A DNA stretch of 64,000 nucleotides from Ichthyophis bannanicus (GCA_033557465.1 CM066041.1:154417532-154481531); one strand, 5' to 3'. Positions 10,881 through 21,270 are shown, counted from the stretch's first letter. The notes: a model not told the origin generated them from the sequence alone. Numbers and translations: made by a program.

Positions 10881-13214
10881 AAAACAAAAAAGCGGAGCCT
10901 GGACTGGTATAAAAACCTTGTTTATTGCGCCCCAACGCGTTTCGGCCACCGGCCTTCTTCAGGGGGTCTTAGAGAACACACCTCAAAAATAGTAAACATA
11001 AACATAAAAGTTAAAATCATAATGTATAAAAAAGATATTGTATTACATCAATAAATAAATAAATAGAATATTGATGAAATAATAAATAAAACCATAACTT
11101 ACACATAGAGCATCTAAAGGACAAACTATTAATCCCTAATAGTTAATTAAAAAGAATATAGATAAAATATATTATAAAATACATATACACTGGAAAATAA
11201 TGAATACCTTTTTAAAAAAGGGGGGGGGGGAAAAAAAGAGAGAGACGAGGAGAAGCAAACAATAAATAAATACCTTAGTAGGAGCAAATTGAATGTTATC
11301 CCGGAATGAGCCTACGGGATACTGACGGCTGACAATGAACAAATAAATTATTAAATAAGTAAATAAATACTCACAAAGCAAATAAATACAATTCTAAAAG
11401 ATCAATAATACATATTGACAAATGTATAACTAAATAATTAATTACATAAATAAATATACATATACATAAAAAAGTGTAAAAACCACATGTACTGTATAAA
11501 AAACATTTATAAAAATAACAATTATAAAAGTAAAACTATATACATGTGTAATAAAAACTTTTCATATATGAACACAACAAGGTACTTCAGGGAACACAAA
11601 AAAAACAAGTAAAGAAGAAATCATCATAGAACCCATATAAAAATGCATATAAAAATAATATGAAAAACACATGTAAAACATGTGAGAATTGTATAAAGAA
11701 ATTATAAAAAAACCTATTCCAAAAACAAATTGTAAAAAGGTGGAGACACTCTTAAATGTGCTTAAAAAGTACATCAAAAAATTGTGATTTTAAAAATGCA
11801 GCTTATATAATGTGTTTGTTGTATTGCCAACAAATAGCTAAAAATATCAACCAGAAAACACAAAGTAGTAGAGAAAGATGGATGATTAGCCGAAATAATT
11901 CATGATAGAATTGAAGGTCACATCAAAAAAGTTATCTATTGTGACTTACATGTCATACTTATTGTACTGACAACTTATAACTGAAAATATGAACCGATTA
12001 TGCTAAATGGAATAATGAGTAGAACAATAAAAAAACAATAAAAACAAAGTATTGAGTTAGACAAAGGATGAATATTTAAGAAATTTAAAAAACAAAACGG
12101 AAAATGAAATGTGGTGGCGAGCAGTACTCAACTATTTAAAAGGGAACCACAAACACCAGATCTATCACAAACTTATAAACCTCTCACGGGAACTTCTAAT
12201 TGTGTTGTTTTGTATAAAACTTGCCAAGAACCTACGTTCTACTCCACTGCATTGTTGAGTGACACGATGGGCTGTGCTGAGAACACCCAAAAAGAAACGT
12301 TTTCCCGCTTGTGCAGGTTTAAAGGGCATTGACTTAAACCGGCAAATAATCGCATAATTAAAAATACTCTGTTGGCACAATAACGGTAGATCAAACCGAT
12401 GGCCATATTCAAGACATATGGGCTTACAGTCAGAGTATATGATTAGATTGCGTTATATTTAAAAATGTAAAAATGTAAAAAGAACTAACCAAGAGACAGT
12501 CGCTTGTGCTATTGTACTGTTGGCTAATGGGGTCGGGCATATTGAAAGCGAACGCTCAAATGCTGACATGTTCCCGTAGTGCAAAGTGAAGGGGACTGAA
12601 TAAGAACAGCAAATAAATATTAAATACATGTGTATTAAATGTAAAAAGGAGAAACTTGCCGAGAACCAGCGTTCTGCTCTACAGCAGTAGGTGGTGCTGA
12701 AAACGGACGTCCAAAGGATGACGTTTGTACAGGTTAAAGGGCAAACATTTGAAGCGGCCAAAGATCGTACAAATAAATACTGAATAAAAATGCTCTATAG
12801 GCAAATTAGCTGTAAAGCAAGCACATAACCAACGTTAAAACATATGGACTCAAAATCAGAGTATGTCATTAAATTGTATTATCTTCAAAGAAAGTATAAA
12901 AGGAGCTTACCAAGAGCCAGCGTTCTGTGCTATTGCACTGTTAACTAACGGAGTAGGGCGTACTAGGAACGAACGCTTAAATACTAACATTTTCCCGCCG
13001 CTGCGGGTTAAAGGGCACTGAGTGAAAACAGCAAAAAAATATATATTAAATACCTAGAGAAATGTACTCCTTTTGTGAATTGTGTAACACACACATTGAA
13101 AATGAGCAAAACACAATAATGAAAAACATTTTATCAAATGGATGTCATCATTTTTACATCTATGCAAATGAGGGGAAACCGACTGAGAACAAATGATTGT
13201 ATAATAGTATGAGA
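10881..13214 (-). repeat. Penelope left (3') arm, pLTR-like
   Basis: About 2.33 kb is the near-perfect reverse complement of 15920-18251. By eye I see only scattered single-base and homopolymer differences, for example near 11220 against 17900 and near 12345 against 16785. It is AT-rich and non-coding. It contains degenerate tandem subunits (12200-13060) each built around a caagarccagcgttct-like core at about 12221, 12487, 12658 and 12909. It carries the hammerhead-like motif on the minus strand, the same sense as the RT. Confidence 0.88.
10926..10970 (-). ncRNA. Hammerhead-like ribozyme motif, left arm
   Basis: Read on the minus strand, a CCCC strand is followed by the core CTGAAGA, one extra A, a GGCC-GGT-GGCC hairpin, GAAA, a short AC-GC-GT helix, T, then GGGG pairing with CCCC. 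This fits the type I hammerhead fold (CUGANGA / GAAA / UH) known from Penelope pLTRs. The additional A between core and stem II departs from the canonical consensus and may weaken cleavage. It lies in sense with the element's ORF. Confidence 0.65.
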
Positions 13215-14035
13215 GAAAGAGATGGGGGGGGATGGGGGAAGGGGGAAGGGGGAGGGGGGGGAAGGGGGAGGAGGAAGAAGGGGAGGGAGGGGGAAGGGGG
13301 AAGGGGGGGGGGAAAAGGGGAGGGAAGGGGAGAGGGGGAGGGGGAGAGAGGAAAGGGGGGGGAGGGAAAGGGGGGAAGGGGAAGGGGAGGAAAGGGGAGG
13401 AGAAGGAGGGGAAAGAGAGGGAGGAGGGAGGGGGGGGGGAGAGGGGGAGAGAGGGAGGGAAGGGAAGAGGGGGTGAGGAAAGGGGAGGAAAAAGGGAGGG
13501 AGGGGAAGGGAGGAGAGAGGGGGGGGAAAGGGGGAGGGGGAGAAAGGGGGGGAGGGGAGGGGGAAGGGGAGAGGGGGGGAAAAAGGGAGGGGAAGGGAGG
13601 GAAAGGAGAGGGAGGGAAGGGAAAAAAAGGGGGGGAGGGGAGGGGAGGGGAGGGGGAAGAGGCAGGGGGGGGGGAGGGGGAAGGGGAGGGGGAGGGGGAA
13701 GGGAGGGAGAGGGGAAGGAGGGGAGGGGGAGGGGGAGGGAGGGGAAAGGAGGAGGGGGAGAGGGAGGGGGGAAAAGGGATGGGAGGGGAGGGGGAGGGGA
13801 GGGGGAAAGAGGGGAAGGGGGAGGAAGGAGGAAAAAAAGGAAAAAAGGGGGGAAGGGGAGGGGGGAAAAGGGGGGAGGGGAAGGAGGGGGGAAGGGGAGG
13901 GGAAGGGGGAAGGGGAGGGGGGAAAGGGGGAAGGGGGAAGGGGAGGGGGGGAAAAGGGGGGAGGGGAAGGAGGGGGGAAGGGGAGGGGAAGGGGAAAGGG
14001 GGGGGGGAGAAAAAGAGGGAGGGAAAAGGAAGCTG
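13215..14035 (+). repeat. G/A polypurine tract, about 820 bp
   Basis: The plus strand is almost purely G and A, in irregular gggga- and gggaa-type units, with only a handful of pyrimidines (for example 13474, 13664 and 13778). On the element's own sense strand it is C/T-rich and sits between the ORF end and the left arm. Such tracts can form triplex or G-quadruplex structures and are prone to expansion and assembly error. Its open frames of G, E, R and K or of P, S, F and L are composition artefacts. Confidence 0.95.
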
Positions 14036-14065
14036 CTGGGGGAAGGAATATTGTAAATAAGAATA

Positions 14066-15930
14066 CTATAAAAAGACAGAAAGATCAACCTCTTGATTCA
14101 ACCCCAAAGGGTGTAATGTACGTAACTCATAAATGAATCTCTGTTCGAGACGTAAGAGGAGTTTGTCTAAATTGCCCCCTCGCCAATGAGGCCTTACTAC
14201 TTTCAATACCAAAAATTTTAAATCAGAAAGGGTATGGTGAGCAGCCACCCAATGATCAACTAAGGGTTTGTCCAGCACCTGTCTCCGAATACTGCTCTTA
14301 TGCTCGATTATGCGTGTCTTAATGCATCTTTAGTCTTGCCAATGTAACAAAGGTTACACGGGCACAGAATCAAATAAATGACATTCTGGGTGTTACAATT
14401 AGAAAAGTCTTTTAACAATACTTTATATGTAGAATTTGGCTTAGAAAATTCTTTTTTAGTTACCAGAACATTTTCACAGACGCAGCATGTCCCACATTTA
14501 AAATGTCCACACGCTCTTGGAACGAACTTAGGTTTGCCAAGGGCAGATGGTACTAGAATGTCTCTTATATTTGAGTTTCTCTTGTACGCAACCAAGAGTT
14601 TTGTATCACTTAGAGAAGAGAGAGGATCCAAAATGTGCCATGCGTTTCTCAAAATGTTAGCAATCTCTTTTGAGTGTTCTGAAAATGTGATTGTACAAAC
14701 AACATTGTTAGATGCATCAGGCGTACGTTTCTGTAAAAGGGACATACGATCAGCCGACCAAGCGCGTTGGCAGGCTTTAGTGATACAAGCTTCTGGGTAT
14801 CCACGCTCAACGAATCTTTGACCTAAGATGCCAGCCTGGACTGTAAAATCCTCATCTGTAGTACAGAGTCGTCGAATTCGCAGGAACTGACTCATAGGGA
14901 GATTTTCTTTCAATGACCGGTTATGAAAGCTGCTAAAATGTAGAAGAGAATTCCTATCGGTAGGTTTTCGGTACAAAGTGGTAGTAAAACCTTCCGGAGT
15001 GTTTTTAATTAATATATCTAGATAGGATATTTCATGTGCACTATATGTGTGCTCAAACTGTAAATGCGGGTCGCAAGAGTTAAGCCACTGGAAAAAAACA
15101 CTGCAACAAATTTTCTGTACCTTCCCAAATGAGAAACACGTCATCAATGTAACGTTTCCACATTTTATATTTAATTGATAAGGGTGTGCATTTAAAAAAA
15201 CTGCTTCGAAATGTGAAACATAAAGGTTAGCCACATCTGGGGCTACTGACGAGCCCATTGCAACTCCTTGTATTTGGTGATAATATAGATCTTGGAAGCA
15301 GAAAAAAATTATTGCACAATATTAAAGTGGCCAATTGAATTAAAAAACTAGTAGGAGTACGAACAGGTACAGTCCTAGTAATTAAATAATCTGCTAAAAC
15401 TTCAATCGCGGCCTGCTGAGGAATATTAGTGTAAAGGGACTTAATATCTAATGTGACAAGAAAAATATCACTATGGGCATCATCATAAGCTCCAAGTAAC
15501 TGAATCATATGTGATGAATCACGCACAAACGATGGAGTGAGTTGCACGAATGGGCGAAGAAATACATCGAGATATTTGGATATAGGTTCAAATAAAGACC
15601 CAATAGCAGAGACAATGGGTCTGCCCGGGGGATTGTCTAAAGATTTGTGAATCTTTGGCAATACATATATCGTAGGCATCACTGGATGGGCCACTGTGAG
15701 AAACTGCGCTTCTTTAGCTGTAAGATATCCAGCTTGTGTACCAATATAGATCAACGTGTCAGCCTGTTGTTTAAGAGCCGGAGTGGGATCCTCACGTAAT
15801 CTTATATAATAACCAACATCTTTAATTTGTCGTAAAATTTCATGAATATAATCATCTCTGTCTTGAATAACGAGCGCTCCACCTTTATCTGCTGGTTTTA
15901 TGATGATTTCAAAATTCGTTCTCATACTAT
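14066..15930 (-). pseudogene. Penelope RT with GIY-YIG endonuclease (broken)
   Basis: This is a Penelope-type polyprotein. On the minus strand it opens with IIIKPADKGGALVI (about 15909-15868), then LPKIHKS, LVTLDIKSLYTNIP (about 15455-15414), QGVAMGSSVAP (about 15275-15243), a YIDDV catalytic motif in a shifted frame (about 15145), and TTLYRKPTDRN (about 14980). The GIY-YIG endonuclease starts at VIYLILCPCNLCYIGKT (about 14378-14328). It continues in another frame with HHTLSDLKFLVL and [17 protein letters not shown] (about 14155-14090) to a stop at 14066. Frameshifts near 15300, 15200 and 14310 inactivate it. No N-terminal coding is seen upstream; homology begins right at the arm boundary. 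Confidence 0.88.
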
Positions 15931-18251
15931 TATACAATCATTTGTTCTCAGTCGGTTTCCCCTCATTTGCATAGATGTAAAAATGATGACATCCATTTGA
16001 TAAAATGTTTTTCATTATTGTGTTTTGCTCATTTTCAATGTGTGTGTTACACAATTCACAAAAGGAGTACATTTCTCTAGGTATTTAATATATTTTTTTT
16101 GCTGTTTTCACTCAGTGCCCTTTAACCCGCAGCGGCGGGAAAATGTTAGTATTTAAGCGTTCGTTCCTAGTACGCCCTACTCCGTTAGTTAACAGTGCAA
16201 TAGCACAGAACGCTGGCTCTTGGTAAGCTCCTTTTATACTTTCTTTGAAGATAATACAATTTAATGACATACTCTGATTTTGAGTCCATATGTTTTAACG
16301 TTGGTTATGTGCTTGCTTTACAGCTAATTTGCCTATAGAGCATTTTTATTCAGTATTTATTTGTACGATCTTTGGCCGCTTCAAATGTTTGCCCTTTAAC
16401 CTGTACAAACGTCATCCTTTGGACGTCCGTTTTCAGCACCACCTACTGCTGTAGAGCAGAACGCTGGTTCTCGGCAAGTTTCTCCTTTTTACATTTAATA
16501 CACATGTATTTAATATTTATTTGCTGTTCTTATTCAGTCCCCTTCACTTTGCACTACGGGAACATGTCAGCATTTGAGCGTTCGCTTTCAATATGCCCGA
16601 CCCCATTAGCCAACAGTACAATAGCACAAGCGACTGTCTCTTGGTTAGTTCTTTTTACATTTTTACATTTTTAAATATAACGCAATCTAATCATATACTC
16701 TGACTGTAAGCCCATATGTCTTGAATATGGCCATCGGTTTGATCTACCGTTATTGTGCCAACAGAGTATTTTTAATTATGCGATTATTTGCGGTTTAAGT
16801 CAATGCCCTTTAAACCTGCACAAGCGGGAAAACGTTTCTTTTTGGGTGTTCTCAGCACAGCCCATCGTGTCACTCAACAATGCAGTGGAGTTAGAACGTA
16901 GGTTCTTGGCAAGTTTTATACAAAACAACACAATTAGAAGTTCCCGTGAGAGGTTTATAAGTTTGTGATAGATCTGGTGTTTGTGGTTCCCTTTTAAATA
17001 GTTGAGTACTGCTCGCCACCACATTTCATTTTCCGTTTTGTTTTTTAAATTTCTTAAATATTCATCCTTTGTCTAACTCAATACTTTGTTTTTATTGTTT
17101 TTTTATTGTTCTACTCATTATTCCATTTAGCATAATCGGTTCATATTTTCAGTTATAAGTTGTCAGTACAATAAGTATGACATGTAAGTCACAATAGATA
17201 ACTTTTTTGATGTGACCTTCAATTCTATCATGAATTATTTCGGCTAATCATCCATCTTTCTCTACTACTTTGTGTTTTCTGGTTGATATTTTTAGCTATT
17301 TGTTGGCAATACAACAAACACATTATATAAGCTGCATTTTTAAAATCACAATTTTTTGATGTACTTTTTAAGCACATTTAAGAGTGTCTCCACCTTTTTA
17401 CAATTTGTTTTTGGAATAGGTTTTTTTATAATTTCTTTATACAATTCTCACATGTTTTACATGTGTTTTTCATATTATTTTTATATGCATTTTTATATGG
17501 GTTCTATGATGATTTCTTCTTTACTTGTTTTTTTTGTGTTCCCTGAAGTACCTTGTTGTGTTCATATATGAAAAGTTTTTATTACACATGTATATAGTTT
17601 TACTTTTATAATTGTTATTTTTATAAATGTTTTTTATACAGTACATGTGGTTTTTACACTTTTTTATGTATATGTATATTTATTTATGTAATTAATTATT
17701 TAGTTATACATTTGTCAATATGTATTATTGATCTTTTAGAATTGTATTTATTTGCTTTGTGAGTATTTATTTACTTATTTAATAATTTATTTGTTCATTG
17801 TCAGCCGTCAGTATCCCGTAGGCTCATTCCGGGATAACATTCAATTTGCTCCTACTAAGGTATTTATTTATTGTTTGCTTCTCCTCGTCTCTCTCTTTTT
17901 TTCCCCCCCCCTTTTTTAAAAAGGTATTCATTATTTTCCAGTGTATATGTATTTTATAATATATTTTTATCTATTTTGTTTTTAATTAACTATTATGGAT
18001 TAATAGTTTGTCCTTTAGATGCTCTATGTGTAAGTTATGGTTTTATTTATTATTTCATCAATATTCTATTTATTTATTTATTGATGTAATACAATATCTT
18101 TTTTATACATTATGATTTTAACTTTTATGTTTATGTTTACTATTTTTGAGGTGTGTTCTCTAAGACCCCCTGAAGAAGGCCGGTGGCCGAAACGCGTTGG
18201 GGCGCAATAAACAAGGTTTTTATACCAGTCCAGGCTCCGCTTTTTTGTTTT
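15920..18251 (+). repeat. Penelope right arm, inverted pLTR-like
   Basis: This is the reverse complement of the left arm, joined directly to the first recognisable ORF codons at about 15920. It contains the same AT-rich body and degenerate subunits. The hammerhead-like motif here is on the plus strand, antisense to the RT. An unpaired extension of about 40 bp follows (18252-18291). Confidence 0.88.
18163..18206 (+). ncRNA. Hammerhead-like ribozyme motif, right arm
   Basis: This is the plus-strand counterpart of the left-arm motif: CCCC, core CTGAAGA plus an extra A, GGCC-GGT-GGCC hairpin, GAAA, short helix, GGGG. It is followed closely by caataaac and then the arm end. Helix III has only two possible pairs. 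In Penelope elements such minimal motifs have been proposed to work as dimers (from memory of the literature). Confidence 0.65.
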
Positions 18252-18291
18252 CTTCTATATTGTGCGGATCCTTAGCTCCTTTTTTGGTACT

Positions 18292-18306
18292 ACAGCTTGA
18301 GAGATG
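18292..18306 (+). repeat. Target duplication, Penelope right side
   Basis: The exact word acagcttgagagatg matches 10866-10880. Confidence 0.85.
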
Positions 18307-18531
18307 CAATGGCTATTGAGGCACATGGTCTCCACAGTCCATGTCGTTCCCCTACACTTGATTGCACATGTGGCAAGCACAATGGACTCTGTCTTCTCAA
18401 TGGATGCAAGCAAATGGGCATCTCATAGACAAAATCCACATCATCCCTCAACTGATCAAGTCCGTTCAATGGTGATGTTCCCCTCAAAACCTACTCGTCT
18501 GGTCACCTTTTCAGATGCCATCACCTTGGTT
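18307..18531 (+). pseudogene. DIRS RNase H region fragment
   Basis: This continues the DIRS element from 10880. The translation contains HMVSTVHVVPLH (about 18325-18360) and SVFSMDASKWASH (about 18388-18426), in line with the DIRS RNase H and following region. A hAT-like element begins at 18532 in the middle of a FSDAIT-type phrase, so this DIRS copy was hit twice. No downstream remainder is recognised in the window. Confidence 0.6.
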
Positions 18532-20030
18532 CAGGGGCGGCCCAAGGGGGGTGAGGGACCATGTGCAGAGACTCGGTGCGGGGCCTCATTTGCATAAATA
18601 TTTGCATATGTCAATGTGCACTAACTTTTAGTAAATATGCCTCTTAATGAGTGTCTGGATAAAGAAAGACTACCAGATTTCTACATTACTATACTCCAGT
18701 GCCAACCGCCAGGCACATTAGGAACTACTACAAACACTGCCCATTTAGAACCCATAGCAAGCCTGCCGTATTGTAACAGCACTACCAGGACTCTCAAAGC
18801 ACCAAACCCTACCTATCAAAAGGCAACATTGCAAATATTAAACCAATACATTTCAGAGAATAACAATACATGACCTACTGGGGAAAGAGAACAAATGGCA
18901 ATGTCAAATAGGAATTACCCAAACAGAATACCTCAGCTCAGTTACACATGCAGAACATAGACCATCACCAAACAAGGAATCACAATTTAGAAACAGGAAG
19001 ACAATAATTAAACTGGGAACCCCAAAAGCCAAACTTGGAATGTACAACAACAGTCCTATCCTAGCCCCACCATCAGCCCATTTCCAGTCCTAGCTCCCCC
19101 ATCCATTTCCAGTCCTATCCGATTCCCTCCATCAGCTCATTTCCAATCCCAGCCCTCCATCAGCCTATTTCTAGTCCTTTCCTAGCCCCATCATCAGCCC
19201 GTGTCAAATCCTAGCTCCCCTCCACTCAGCCCATTTCCAATCCAAGCCACCCATGAGCCTACTTCCAGTTCTAGCCCCTCCATGAATCCATTGCAATCCA
19301 AGCCCCCACCACAGCCCATTTCCAATCTTAGCACCCCCAACAGCCCATTTCCAGTCCTATTTTAGCCCCTCCATCAGCCCATTTCCTGTCCTAGCTCCCC
19401 CCACTCAGCCCATTTCCAGTACTAGCTCCCTCCACTCATAGCCTATTTCCATTCCAAGCCCCCCTCCCCGTTAGCTATTTGCAGTTCAAGCCCCCTTCCA
19501 CTCAGCCCTTTTCCAAACCAAGTCCCCGTCCCCATCAGCTATTTGCAGTTCAAGCCCCTTTCCACTCAGCCTATTTCCAATCCAAGCCCCCGTCCCCATC
19601 AGCTATTTGCAGTTCAAGCCCCCCCTTCCACTCAGCCCATTTCCAGTCCTAGCACCCCCCCCAGCCCACCATTCCTAACCCCTCCATCAGCCCACTTCCA
19701 GTCCTAACCCCCCCATCACCCATTTTCAGTCTTAGCCCCCTCCCATAGCCCATTACCAGTCCTAACCCCCCCATCAGCCCATAGCCCATTACAAGTCCTA
19801 ACCCCCCCCCCCATCAGCCCAGGGAAAATTAAAAAACAAAACAAAAAAAAAACTGGCTGCTGCCGCCGCCGTGGCAGCGGCAGATTCAAGTGTCCCGTGC
19901 CCCCCCCCCCCACCTGCCCGGCAGAGCCCTCCCTGAATCAGTCCCCTTGGCGCCGGCTTTTCAGAGCCACAAAGGGAGAGTTTCCCTTTCTCGCGGCTCT
20001 GTTAAGCCTGCCGGGGCTGATGGGAAACGT
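18532..20030 (-). mobile_element. hAT-like element, copy C (one end only)
   Basis: In reverse orientation relative to copies A and B, it opens with CAGGGGCGGCCCAAGGGGGG (18532-18551). It then runs through the shared right part (18590-18870), an AT-rich section (18880-19045), a minisatellite (19048-19815) and one arm of the palindrome (about 19850-20030). It stops at the palindrome centre, at ggggctgatgggaaac. The other arm and the opposite terminus are absent, and SOX11-like sequence begins there. The expected duplication (ccttggtt, 18524-18531) was not found downstream. Confidence 0.8.
19048..19815 (-). repeat. Minisatellite inside hAT-like copy C
   Basis: Degenerate tandem units of about 35-50 bp contain ccatcagcccatttccagtc-like and cagctatttgcagttcaag-like variants. 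It is the complement of the second minisatellite block in copy B (48651-49470), showing the array belongs to the transposon and not to the host. Confidence 0.85.
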
Positions 20031-20188
20031 TTGCGGAGAGCAGCGCATATGCTTGGAGGGGAGCTGGAGAGCGATAACAGGTATATATGCCCGAGCTGCA
20101 GAGCAGATGAATGAAACGTGTGGCTCTGAGAGCCTGAAACTGCATTACACAAAACCCTGAAGAAAGAGGGAAACAAAAACAAGAAGCA
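20031..20188 (+). other. Probable SOX11 5' leader
   Basis: This non-coding stretch joins the broken palindrome to the SOX11-like start codon without any visible seam. It is plausibly 5' UTR of the copied SOX11 gene, which I infer from position only. It lacks features of the neighbouring transposons. Confidence 0.45.
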
Positions 20189-20773
20189 ATGGTGCAGCAG
20201 GCTGAAAACTCGGAAACAGATAGCAATCAGCCTAAAGAGGCAACGGACACCGAAGAGGGAGAGTTTGTGGCTTGTAGTCTGCTAGCCCTCGATGAAAGTG
20301 ACCCAGACTGATGTAAAACAGCTACTGGGCACATCAAAAGACCAATGAATGCTTTCATGGTGTGGTCTAAAGTCGAGAGAAGAAAAATCATGGAGCAGTC
20401 GCCGGACATGCATAATGCTGAGATCTCCAAGAGGCTGGGGAAGCGCTGGAAAATGCTTAAGGACATTGAAAAAATCCCTTTCATTCGGGAAGCGGCGTGC
20501 CTGCGGCTGAAACACATGGCGGATTACCCCGATTACAAATACCGACCAAGAAAAAAGCCCAAAATTGATGCTTCGGCCAAACAGAATTCTGGTCAAACGC
20601 CAGAGAAAAATCCAAGCACCAGCAGCAAAAGTGCCAAGGGCTCTGGGAAAAAATGTAATAAACTGAAATCTAGCAAACCCGGTGTAAAAGTGTGCAACGA
20701 TTATGGGGAAGACTTTATTTTTCACTGCAGTGCTGTTTTAAAATCATTGCTGCCAGTACAGGGGCAGCAATAG
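20189..20773 (+). pseudogene. SOX11: SOX11 truncated pseudogene
   Basis: SOX11 is a SoxC HMG-box transcription factor of neural and mesenchymal progenitors. The copy begins [13 protein letters not shown] and keeps the acidic ALDESDPD motif, but TGG for the next tryptophan has become TGA (20309-20311). The HMG box follows in frame from [14 protein letters not shown] (about 20327) to [10 protein letters not shown] (about 20565). It carries changes I do not expect in SOX11: KDIEKIPF for KDSEKIPF and EAACLRL for EAERLRL. Similarity runs to VCNDYGEDF (about 20715); the frame then ends after non-SOX residues at 20773, so the transactivation C-terminus is lost. SOX11 has a single exon, so lack of introns does not prove retroposition. 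SOX4 is the nearest alternative. Confidence 0.88.
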
Positions 20774-20854
20774 GGGTGGGGGAGGGGGGAGGACGGCAGG
20801 ATGAGGTTTGCCTAGGATGCCTCATATCATTGTAACAACTTTGGGGTGAGGATG

Positions 20855-21095
20855 ATGCTGGACTACAAGACTGCTTATCATTTCTTTATTGATTATTGAT
20901 CCAAGTAGGTTATAGTTACTGTATCTACTGTTTCTATTTCTTCTCCATCAACGATGGAATAATTGATTTTGTTAGGATCTTTGTCTTCTTCATATTAAGG
21001 TGACAGCCCATTTTAAGATTATCTTCCTTGATCTTGATAAGCAGATATTTCAGATCATCTTCACTTTCAGCCAGTAATGTGCTATCATGAGCAGA
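20855..21095 (-). pseudogene. RTE/BovB-like RT fragment
   Basis: The minus strand reads LLAESEDDLKYLLIKIKED (about 21085-21029) and LNMKKTKILTKS, followed after a gap by YLGSIINKEMI (about 20905-20875). This matches the RT region just after the catalytic DD of RTE-type LINEs. It is short, broken and without ends. It lies directly downstream of the SOX11 pseudogene and may have contributed to its truncation. Confidence 0.65.
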
Positions 21096-21159
21096 GAAAT
21101 ATTACAGCAGAAAAAAGACCATTTGGCCTATGCAGCCTGCCCTTCCATAGAGTTTATTA

Positions 21160-21262
21160 AAAACTTGATATACCGCCCTTCCAAAACCAGACCGGTTTGC
21201 AAACATAGTCATGATTATAATTAAAAAGAAAAGGAACTCCAATTAAAATCAAAGTTAAAAAG
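21160..21262 (-). mobile_element. Possible LINE 3'-end scrap
   Basis: The phrase gatataccgcccttccaaaa resembles the inverted 3' termini of the L2-type LINEs in this window. It is too short to classify. Confidence 0.35.
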
Positions 21263-21270
21263 AAGAAGGC

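Larger units (their letters stand above)
10881..18291 (-). mobile_element. Penelope-like element with inverted arms
   Basis: A complete-looking insertion is flanked by a 15-bp target duplication, acagcttgagagatg (10866-10880 and 18292-18306). On the minus strand the order is arm, RT-GIY-YIG ORF, pyrimidine-rich tract, inverted arm. It sits inside a DIRS element, whose RNase H region continues at 18307. Penelope elements are known to carry long terminal repeats (pLTRs) in direct or inverted orientation. About 40 bases at 18252-18291 are present only on the right, so the left arm is slightly shorter at its outer end. Confidence 0.88.

Noticed and set aside
13054..14088. Long open frames rich in Pro/Ser/Phe/Leu (minus) or Gly/Glu/Arg/Lys (plus)
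   Set aside because: They are translations of the polypurine tract; overlapping frames are all open because almost no stop codon can occur in G/A-only DNA.
10881..18251. Possible assembly duplication in place of real inverted arms
   Set aside because: The small number of scattered differences, the different inner junctions and the exact 15-bp target duplication fit a biological element. Long reads would still be decisive.
20189..20773. Functional SOX gene
   Set aside because: In-frame stop before the HMG box and loss of the transactivation domain; an internal start is only a weak possibility.
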